Shown here piece after piece: positions 34,860-41,232 of a stretch of 64,000 bases of DNA. Both the position numbers and the translations under genes were made by a program. The stretch is from positions 288,049 to 352,048 of the forward strand of contig NZ_QJSX01000003.1 of assembly GCF_003217515.1 (NCBI RefSeq), read 5' to 3'. The DNA comes from Deinococcus yavapaiensis KR-236 (GTDB taxonomy: Bacteria; Deinococcota; Deinococci; Deinococcales; Deinococcaceae). Numbering within the stretch: the first letter of the stretch is position 1; the number at the start of each line of letters is the position of its first letter. The notes under the pieces were generated by a model. It was given only the letters and a program-made list of their open reading frames with translations. It did no database searches and was not told where the DNA came from.

Positions 34860-35521
34860 TCCCGTTTGGTCGGCAGGTGATCTATAGCCGCTACGAGTGG
34901 GCGCACCATCACACAAGGTCAGCGTCTCGATTTCCCTCCCGTAGGCATCCCGTCGAAACGACGCACGCTCCTCTCTGCCCTCCTGCAGAGGGCATCAGCG
35001 CCGCGAGCGCTCGCCAGGAGATGCTGTAAGGAGGCCCCGAGGAGCGTCGAGGCCGAGGCGAAAGTAGCTGCTTTCCCTGTCCCCGTGCTTTTTGTGCTTG
35101 GTCCCGCACCGTTCGAGTGCCGGGGAGCACCACATGGTTCTTGTGGGTGTAGAGCACGACGCTTCGCGCTTGGATCATCGCGAGGACGGCGAGGCGGCGG
35201 GCATCCCGAACAGTATGTCCCAGACGCTCTATTCTTCGTTTTGTAGATATAGGGAGGAGCTCGCGTTGTCCTATAGAGCCGCGCGCCTTCGTTCGGCACG
35301 TGTCGAGGATGACGGAGCCGCTGAACGACGCTAATCTCGCGCACGCCCTCGACCGCCACACGATGCTCGAATCCACCGGCATCGGCGTTTTGAAATGTCG
35401 CCACGAGTTCCTGCCCAGCTTGCCGCCCTTCCTCGGCGTTCGATCGATGGACGGGGCATGTTCGCAAGCACGTGGAACCTCGTCGAGCGCGAGAAGCACC
35501 CGCTCATCCACCTCGAAACAC
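34860..35521. other. Gene-poor region
   Basis: Apart from the possible transposase remnant, I see no gene here. Frames on both strands are open but lack ribosome-binding sites, family motifs or consistent codon bias. It may be decayed mobile DNA. Confidence 0.4.
35068..35265 (-). pseudogene. Possible remnant of a transposase gene
   Basis: A short minus-strand stretch has clear coding bias and would encode RELLPISTKRRIERLGHTVR-DARRLAVLAMIQARSVVLYT-HKNHVVLPG, which reads like the N-terminal part of an IS4-type transposase. It is open only as part of an otherwise unconvincing frame and has no start or remaining domains. The call is tentative. Confidence 0.3.
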
Positions 35522-35554
35522 CGCGAAGGGCGGGAGGTCGCTCCGCCCTTCGCG
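35522..35554 (-). terminator. Terminator for the small acetyltransferase gene
   Basis: A 12-bp stem (35522-35533 with 35543-35554) lies just downstream of the minus-strand gene ending at 35565. Confidence 0.7.
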
Positions 35555-35564
35555 CCCACGAAAC

Positions 35565-35879
35565 TCAGTGCAAGCCGAACAGGCCGCGCTGCTGTGGATG
35601 CACGAGATCCGCGTACTCGAGGTGGCGCTGCATGTAAGCAGCCACGAACGGACACATCGGAATGACCATCATGCTTCGCTCTCGAATGTCGTCGAGGGCG
35701 AACTTCACGAGGGTGCTGCCCACCCCCTGCCCTTCCATCGCCTCGGGCACTTCCGTGTGCGTCAGCATGAGGGCGTTTCCGACCGGGCGATACTCGATGT
35801 AGGCAGTGCCTTGGGGCAAGGCGGCCTCGTAGCGTTTACCTTCGGTGTTGTCGATGACGTGAAGCGTCGTTTCGCTCAT
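35565..35879 (-). CDS. Small GCN5-like N-acetyltransferase (YidJ/YjdJ type)
   Basis: 104-aa single-domain protein of the small GNAT-like family: NALMLTHTEVPEAMEGQGVG, STLVKFALDDIRER and the terminal PMCPFVAAYMQRHLEYADLV. These minimal enzymes keep the acetyl-CoA loop (EGQGVGS) but lack the N-terminal strands of full GNATs; substrates are unknown. The ATG at 35879 fits the family start. It lies 15 bases downstream of the GDPD gene on the same strand, so they are probably co-transcribed. Confidence 0.86.
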   Translation of the reverse strand: MSETTLHVIDNTEGKRYEAALPQGTAYIEYRPVGNALMLTHTEVPEAMEGQGVGSTLVKFALDDIRERSMMVIPMCPFVAAYMQRHLEYADLVHPQQRGLFGLH

Positions 35880-35894
35880 GCGCCATCTTGACAC

Positions 35895-36791
35895 TCAGCG
35901 AGGAGGTGTGGAGCTCTGAAGCACACGTTTGAGAACGTCCGGGCGGTCCGTCATGATGCCGTTCACTCCGAGGCCGACGAGACGCCGCATCTCGACCTCG
36001 TCGTTGATCGTCCACACTTGCACCGAGACGTTCTTGCGAATCGCTTCGCGTACGAGGCGCTTCGTCACGACCGGGATGCCGCCCGCCGAGACGGGAACTT
36101 GCAACGACTCCCCGGCGGGCCGCGCGAGACCCGCCAAGTTCACGAGACTGAGGAAGACGATCGGACGCACCTCGCTTTCCGTCATGCTCGTGAGGACGTC
36201 CGGGCAGGCGGCACGGAATTCCTTCAAAGCGCTGTCCTTGAACGACGCGACGATGACCTTGTCCGTCATGCGATGTTGCTTCAAGGTCTCGCACAACTTC
36301 GCCGCGATGGGCGGGTCGTCCTGCTTGATCTCGACGGTCATCGGCATGTTCGGAAAAGCCGTGAAGAGCTCGTCGAGCGTCGCGACCGTCACGCCCTTGC
36401 CGCGAAACGGAAAAGTCTTCCCACCGTCGCTCGTCCACTGATAGCCCGCGTCGAGCGCCTTGAGTTGCGCGAGCGTCATGTCCTTCACGAGACCGCGCCC
36501 GTTCGTCGTGCGGTTCACCGAGGCGTCGTGAATGGTGACGAGGACGCCGTCCTTCGTCGCGTGAATGTCCGTCTCCAGCATGTCGGCACCCAAGCTGACG
36601 GCGTTCGAGAAAGCCAGCATGGTGTTGCTCGGCCACAACCCTTCGCCCCCCTGATGGGCGATGTTCCATACCTTGCCGCGCCGTGCGAACTCGTTGGCGC
36701 GCACGCTGCCTCCCGCGTTGAGTGCCGACGCTACGAATACCCCGCCCGCGAGGACCATCAAGCCCCCGAGGACCCACCACCGCTTTCTCAT
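35895..36791 (-). CDS. Glycerophosphodiester phosphodiesterase, membrane-anchored or secreted
   Basis: 298-aa GDPD-family hydrolase that releases glycerol-3-phosphate from glycerophosphodiesters. After an N-terminal hydrophobic anchor/signal (VLGGLMVLAGGVFVASAL) comes IAHQGGEGLWPSNTMLAF (catalytic His; HQGG replaces the common HRG), METDIHATKDGVLVTIHD (metal-binding Glu/Asp and second His) and TVEIKQDD. The C-terminal barrel strand VQVWTINDEVEMRRLVGLGV is typical. The ATG at 36791 lacks a strong ribosome-binding site. It should act outside the membrane in lipid-head-group scavenging. Confidence 0.92.
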   Translation of the reverse strand: MRKRWWVLGGLMVLAGGVFVASALNAGGSVRANEFARRGKVWNIAHQGGEGLWPSNTMLAFSNAVSLGADMLETDIHATKDGVLVTIHDASVNRTTNGRGLVKDMTLAQLKALDAGYQWTSDGGKTFPFRGKGVTVATLDELFTAFPNMPMTVEIKQDDPPIAAKLCETLKQHRMTDKVIVASFKDSALKEFRAACPDVLTSMTESEVRPIVFLSLVNLAGLARPAGESLQVPVSAGGIPVVTKRLVREAIRKNVSVQVWTINDEVEMRRLVGLGVNGIMTDRPDVLKRVLQSSTPPR

Positions 36792-36821
36792 GGGCTCAGT
36801 CTACGTGTGATTTCGTGACCT

Positions 36822-36850
36822 TTGACAGACTTCAGAGCCCGTGCTACTAT
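36822..36850 (+). promoter_or_regulatory. Near-consensus promoter of the tRNA operon
   Basis: TTGACA (36822-36827), a 17-nt spacer and TACTAT (36845-36850) lie about 40 bases before tRNA-Cys. Confidence 0.85.
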
Positions 36851-36889
36851 CACTTCCGCTGGGAGGCAGACCTCCAAGCGACTGAGTTC

Positions 36890-36964
36890 GGCGCCGTAGC
36901 CAAGTGGTAAGGCGAAGGTCTGCAAAACCTTTATGCACCGGTTCGAATCCGGTCGGCGCCTCCA
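36890..36964 (+). tRNA. tRNA-Cys (anticodon GCA)
   Basis: A full cloverleaf can be drawn: acceptor stem GGCGCCG/CGGCGCC, anticodon arm AAGGT-CTGCAAA-ACCTT with GCA, T arm with GGTTCGAATCC, and encoded CCA. It is the first gene of a tRNA pair. Confidence 0.96.
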
Positions 36965-36978
36965 AGCAGTACCCCCAC

Positions 36979-37053
<75 letters not shown>

Positions 37054-37056
37054 AGC

Positions 37057-37079
37057 AAAGCCCGTCCTAGACGGGCTTT
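37057..37079 (+). terminator. Terminator of the tRNA operon
   Basis: A 10-bp stem AAAGCCCGTC/GACGGGCTTT with a 3-nt loop is followed by T-rich DNA, a classic Rho-independent terminator. Confidence 0.9.
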
Positions 37080-37246
37080 TCTTCTATTGGTACAGGCAAT
37101 CCAGCTTGCGTCGTGCCTCCATGCGCTACGCATGCGCTATAGCTGTTTAAACCTCCTTAAATTGCATGCTTTCCAGTTGCTCCCCTCTTTCTCGATTTGT
37201 TCTGCTTACTTGGACTTGTTAGTTCAATGGAGGGCGAGCCAAGTCA

Positions 37247-37282
37247 GCATCAATGTGCATCCCCCTCGAAGGGGGATGCAAG
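37247..37282. CRISPR. Isolated degenerate CRISPR repeat (original terminal repeat)
   Basis: 36 bases match the repeat of the array at 44.5 kb with four differences, all in the first 11 bases; the last 25 are identical. Read in the crRNA direction (minus strand), the decay is at the 3' end, as expected of the leader-distal terminal repeat. It lies 7.2 kb from the array, separated by an inserted segment. Confidence 0.85.
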
Positions 37283-37312
37283 CTATTGGCAACGTTGTAA
37301 GTTAGAGAGGCG

Positions 37313-37795
37313 ATGTGGCGCCCTCGACGCTTGACCCGACCGCAACTCGAAGAACGCCGCCTGGCCGCCGTTCCCATGCTCGAAGCCCGACGCCCCCTAC
37401 CTGAAATCGCTGCTGAACTCGGCGTGCACCGTCACACCGTCGAGAAGTGGTCCATGAAATACAACCACGGCGGTCCCGACGCCCTCAAGCGCACCGTGTC
37501 CAGCGGCCGTCCTCCGCGACTCACCCCCGAGCAAGAACAACAATTGCTCGACGCGCTCGCCTTGGGCTGCGCGCATCACGGCTTCCCGGCCGAGCAGTGG
37601 ACGATGAAACGCGTGTGCGTCGTCGTCGAGCGTCTGTTCGGCGTCAAGTACCACGTCGACGGCCTTCGACCCAAGATGCGCGCCTTGGGTCTGACCCCGC
37701 AGAAACCTACCAAGCGTGCGATCGAACGCGACGACGAGCAGATCGAGACCTTCGCAAAAGAAACGCTGCCGGAGATCAAAAAAAGTCGCTCTTGA
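37313..37795 (+). CDS. IS630 transposase, N-terminal frame
   Basis: 160-aa protein with the helix-turn-helix DNA-binding region of IS630 transposases (EIAAELGVHRHTVEKWSMKY) and a winged-helix segment (HGFPAEQWTMKRVCVVVERL, then LRPKMRALGLTPQKP). It ends after a run of seven A (37778-37784), where ribosomal or transcriptional slippage into the next frame would give the full transposase. Alone it would bind element ends but lack catalysis and might repress transposition. Confidence 0.85.
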   Translation: MWRPRRLTRPQLEERRLAAVPMLEARRPLPEIAAELGVHRHTVEKWSMKYNHGGPDALKRTVSSGRPPRLTPEQEQQLLDALALGCAHHGFPAEQWTMKRVCVVVERLFGVKYHVDGLRPKMRALGLTPQKPTKRAIERDDEQIETFAKETLPEIKKSRS

Positions 37796-38297
37796 GGGCG
37801 GCACGCTCGTCTTCGTCGACGAGACGGGCAGCAGCCTCAAGAGCACGTGGGCACCGAGAGGCAAGACGCCGATCATCAAGACGCACCTCAAGTGGCACAG
37901 CCTGTCCATCATCGGGGCGATCACGTCGGATGGGCGCGTGTTTCAGAACACGTACCCGCATGCGATTCGAGCCGTGCAAGTCGTGGCGTTCTTGGAGCAT
38001 CTGCTGTTCTTCGTGCCAGGGCCGATCACGGTGATCTTGGACCGTGCGGGCATTCATCGAGCGAAGGTGGTGCAAGCATTCGTGGTGGCGCAGCCTCGTC
38101 TTCGGGTGGTGTACTTGCCGCCGTATGCCCCAGAGCTGAACCCGGTGGAGTTGCTGTGGGCGTACGTCAAGCGGAACGTGCTGGCGAACTTCGTGGCGAA
38201 GGACTTGCAGGACCTCAAGCGGCGGTGGACGCAGGGCTTCGCGTTGGTGCGTCGTCGAAACCTCGTGCCTGCCTTCTTCCAGCATGCGCCCGCCTAA
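37779..38297 (+). CDS. IS630 transposase, catalytic frame
   Basis: The second frame, offset +1 relative to the first, holds the DDE domain: first Asp in GGTLVFVDETGSSLKSTWAP, second Asp in ITVILDRAGIHRAK, Glu in YAPELNPVELLWAYVKRNVL. The start given is the expected junction in the A7 run; the frame is open from 37716. It has no ribosome-binding site of its own, so production as a fusion by slippage is likely. The +1 offset can also arise from RNA polymerase slipping on the A run. Confidence 0.85.
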   Translation, partial: KKVALEGGTLVFVDETGSSLKSTWAPRGKTPIIKTHLKWHSLSIIGAITSDGRVFQNTYPHAIRAVQVVAFLEHLLFFVPGPITVILDRAGIHRAKVVQAFVVAQPRLRVVYLPPYAPELNPVELLWAYVKRNVLANFVAKDLQDLKRRWTQGFALVRRRNLVPAFFQHAPA

Positions 38298-38316
38298 CTT
38301 CCACCGTTATCAATAA

Positions 38317-39249
38317 GAGGGTGTTTGAATGCGTTCAGGACGCATTTCTCTCGTTTGCGAGTCGAGCAAGCATCAAGCGGACCATTGCCGCGTACATCAA
38401 TGCCTCGCCTGTTTCCGGTAAGCGCTCGTAGTCCTTCGCCAATCGGCGATTTCTCGAAGTCCAGGCGAAGGTCCGCTCCACCACCCATCGTCTCGGAATG
38501 ACCTTGAAGTCTCGAAAGCCCCGGAAGGTCTTGATCTGCTCGAGCGTCAATTCCTGCCCTTCTGGCAACCAATATGCGCGGATATTGGCATCCGAGCGCT
38601 GCACCACCTCTACGGTCCAGTGCAGCGTTTGCTTGACCCACTCGACCCACTTGCCCTTGTACCCACCATCCACGAATAGATGTGACAACCGGACGAAGAG
38701 CGGCTTGGCGAGCGGAAGTAAGAGTTCACCGCCAAGTCGGTCCGTGACGTTGGCCGCCAGGATCTTGACCTTCAAGAGCAGCCCTTGCGTGTCGACAAGC
38801 ATGTGGCGCTTACGGCCCTTGATTTTCTTCCCGCCGTCGTAGCCTCGCACGCCGCCTTGCTCGGTGGTTTTTACGGTTTGGCTGTCGAGGATACAAGCCG
38901 AGGGCTGTGCAAGCCGACCTGCCGCTTCTCGAACTTGCTCGCGAAGTTGCGCGTTGAGCGCTTCCCACAGCCCGGAGATGCGCCAGACACGGAAGTAGTA
39001 GAAAACGGTTTGCCAGGGCGGGTAGTGGTCAGGTAAGTACCGCCAGGCGCAACCGGTGCGCAAGGAATAGAAGATGCCGTCAAGGATGAGGCGCAAGGAC
39101 CACTTACGTGGTCGTCCGGGGTGTTCTGGGAGGGGAAGGAGGGGTGCGAGGATGACCCACTCGGCGTCCGTGAGGTCGCTAGGGTAGCGTGTCATAAACG
39201 ATGGTACGGTGCTTTTACATCGTCCAGCACAGCCTTTTCAAACACCCTC
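38317..39249 (-). mobile_element. IS5-family insertion sequence nested next to IS630
   Basis: 933-bp element with terminal repeats GAGGGTGTTTGAA at both ends, flanked by TAA direct repeats (38314-38316 and 39250-39252). The left TAA includes the TA duplicated by IS630, so it arrived after IS630. Confidence 0.88.
38335..39195 (-). CDS. IS5-family transposase (IS427-like)
   Basis: 286-aa DDE transposase, intact. The N-terminus is MTRYPSDLTDAEWVILAPLL; catalytic residues are in ACILDSQTVKTTEQGG, LFVDGGYKGKWVEWV and RRWVVERTFAWTSRNRRLAK (the Y-(2)-R-(3)-E-(6)-K type signature of IS4/IS5). The ATG at 39195 fits the family start, and the frame nearly fills the element. Confidence 0.93.
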   Translation of the reverse strand: MTRYPSDLTDAEWVILAPLLPLPEHPGRPRKWSLRLILDGIFYSLRTGCAWRYLPDHYPPWQTVFYYFRVWRISGLWEALNAQLREQVREAAGRLAQPSACILDSQTVKTTEQGGVRGYDGGKKIKGRKRHMLVDTQGLLLKVKILAANVTDRLGGELLLPLAKPLFVRLSHLFVDGGYKGKWVEWVKQTLHWTVEVVQRSDANIRAYWLPEGQELTLEQIKTFRGFRDFKVIPRRWVVERTFAWTSRNRRLAKDYERLPETGEALMYAAMVRLMLARLANERNAS

Positions 39250-39419
39250 TAAAGCCATGGAGCATCTCGTTCGCGGGCCTTCTCGATGCAGCGGGTCGAC
39301 AAGAGGCGTCAACGCATCGGCTGGAATCTCGTACTGCCGTATGTTTCCGACAGCCTGAAGCGTGCCGAGCGTTGCGTTGAGTACGCGCTTTGGCAACACT
39401 TATATGTAATACAGCGAGT

Positions 39420-40736
39420 TCAAGCGGAGGATGTTGCCCTCTGCTCATGCAAAGCAGCACGTACGGTCCCAAGCGCTTTTACGAGCGCGTCGACGTGTTG
39501 CTGCTCGTGATCTGCCATCACTTGAAGACGCCATCGCGAGGCGTTCTTTGCAACGGCAGGGTACTCCACGAGATTCACGAGGAAGCCTAGGCTCACCACT
39601 TCTCGGGTCATCAGGCGGGCTTGCGCTGGTGAACCCAAGACAACCGGCACGATCGCGCTAGGTTCACCCATCACTTCGAAGCCAGATGAGGTCAACGCCT
39701 CCCTCAAGTGCAGACTGTTGTGCATCAAGCGCTCACGACGCTCGTGGCCTTCATCGCTTTGCACCACGTCGAGCGCTGCAAGCACACACGCCGCTTGAAC
39801 GGGTGACAGCGCGTTTGTGAAGGTCAACGGTCCGCAGTTGTACCGCAACGCCAGCTTGAGGGCCTTGTGATTCGTTGCGACGAAGCCGCCGTTCGATGCG
39901 AAGGTTTTCGAGAAGCTGCCCATCACAACGTCCACCTCGCCGAGCATGTCTTGCAACTCCAACACACCGCCACCATGCGTTCCTAGGCAGCCGAGGTCGT
40001 GGGCGACGTCGACGACCAAAGTCGCGCCGTGCTGCCGTGCGAGCGCTTGAAACGCTTTCACGTTCGGTACGGTGCTGTCCATGCTGAACACGCCTTCCGT
40101 CACCAACAGGATACCAGCGTCCGGATGCTGCGATCGAACGTGTTCCAGCACTCTCGCAGCTTCCTCGAAACTGTTGTTCGAGAACAAGTGCACATTCTTC
40201 GTTGCTGCGCGCGCGCCTTCCTGCAAACACGCGTGTGCGATCGCGTCCATCACCACGTGATCTTGCGGCGACACGAGCGTCCGAACGACGCCGTATCCGG
40301 CGCCCCAGCCAGTCGGGAAAACCGTGCAGTCCGTAACCCTCAAATGCTGTGCAAGACGGCGCTCAAGTATTTGCGTGAGGTGCGTTCCCCCCATCAACGC
40401 GGCGGACCCCGCGCTGTGCACGCCGTACAAATCGACGGCAGTCTTCGCTGCTTCGAGCACGTGAGGATGCGCGGACAAGCTCAAGTAATCTTGAGACGCG
40501 AAGTTGATGGCTGGCCCTCCACCAAGCAGGTCACCGCGTCGGTTGTAAGCCTCGGTGATCGGCGCGATTCGGCTGGCCGTGTACTTCGAGTACGGCTCCA
40601 CACCGAAGTCCGAGCGAGCTTCAAGCCACTCGTAATGCTCGGTCCAGCGCTCCAACAGATCACGTCCCGTCGTGCGGCGGTAAGACGCGACACTTCCACT
40701 CAGCGCGCGGTCTTGCGTTCCTTCGTCAATGGTCAT
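39420..40736 (-). CDS. Alpha-oxoamine-synthase-like PLP enzyme (8-amino-7-oxononanoate synthase/CqsA family)
   Basis: 438-aa fold-type I PLP enzyme. Family features include NFASQDYLSLSAHPHVLEAA, HSAGSAALMGGTHLTQILE in place of the common GSGGSR segment, DAIAHACLQEGARAA, VVDVAHDLGCLG and the PLP lysine in MGSFSKTFASNGGFVA. The family condenses an acyl-CoA with an amino acid, as in biotin, haem, sphingolipid or CAI-1-type autoinducer synthesis. No biotin genes are nearby. The ATG at 40736 follows AGGAGGTG. It lies downstream of a SARP regulator on the same strand inside a transposon-bounded segment, so a special metabolite or signal is plausible but unproven. Confidence 0.85.
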   Translation of the reverse strand: MTIDEGTQDRALSGSVASYRRTTGRDLLERWTEHYEWLEARSDFGVEPYSKYTASRIAPITEAYNRRGDLLGGGPAINFASQDYLSLSAHPHVLEAAKTAVDLYGVHSAGSAALMGGTHLTQILERRLAQHLRVTDCTVFPTGWGAGYGVVRTLVSPQDHVVMDAIAHACLQEGARAATKNVHLFSNNSFEEAARVLEHVRSQHPDAGILLVTEGVFSMDSTVPNVKAFQALARQHGATLVVDVAHDLGCLGTHGGGVLELQDMLGEVDVVMGSFSKTFASNGGFVATNHKALKLALRYNCGPLTFTNALSPVQAACVLAALDVVQSDEGHERRERLMHNSLHLREALTSSGFEVMGEPSAIVPVVLGSPAQARLMTREVVSLGFLVNLVEYPAVAKNASRWRLQVMADHEQQHVDALVKALGTVRAALHEQRATSSA

Positions 40737-41232
40737 GTTGACACCTCCTGTGTATCGTTCGAGTCGTCGTGCGGTCGACCAGGGATGCTCTCCCATCACT
40801 CGGAAAGTGCGCCGGCACCGCGAACGCTCATGCCCGTTTGCTCACCAAGCCGTACACGATGTTCTGCTGTACGTCTATAAAAGGGATGCCTACGATGCGA
40901 AGGCAGAGAGAAACGACCTTCGTTCAACGGAAAAGCTGCCCGAGTTGTTCGACCCCTTCCGTGCGGCACGAGCTTCCTATCGAACTGTGCTTATGTTTTC
41001 ATTGAAGCCGTCAAAGGACCGTCAATTTATGAGCATGCAGACATATCTGGCGCACTCATAAATTGACGTAGGACTACAGGAGGCATTACTGCTGCAGCTC
41101 CTACTTGATAGAAGCAGCGCCGTCGCTCGGGCTCGACCTTACACCCAGCTGCTTTAGAGCAAGGACTGTTGATCGTTGCGCCCAAGTTCTTCGAAATGGA
41201 CATGCCATGCGCTAGCAGTTTCCCGTCTTGCC
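40737..41232. other. Regulatory region between the SARP and oxoamine-synthase genes
   Basis: 496 bases without a credible gene, AT-richer than its surroundings. It contains a 13-bp perfect inverted repeat (41021-41033 with 41055-41067). Candidate -10 sequences such as TATAAA occur on the plus strand near 40877. Its length suggests a controlled promoter for the enzyme gene. Confidence 0.45.
41021..41067. promoter_or_regulatory. 13-bp inverted repeat, possible operator
   Basis: GTCAATTTATGAG and its exact inverse CTCATAAATTGAC are separated by 21 bases (two helical turns), which suits a dimeric DNA-binding protein such as the adjacent SARP regulator. A terminator role is also possible. Confidence 0.4.

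Larger units (their letters stand above)
37286..38313 (+). mobile_element. IS630-family insertion sequence
   Basis: 1028-bp element flanked by TA (37284-37285 and 38314-38315), the IS630 target duplication. Its ends are imperfect inverted repeats: TTGGCAACGTTGTAAGTTAG at the left and, inverted, TTGATAACGGTGGAAGTTAG at the right. It carries two overlapping transposase frames. It is inserted two bases beyond the isolated CRISPR repeat and forms the left end of a larger segment. Confidence 0.88.
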
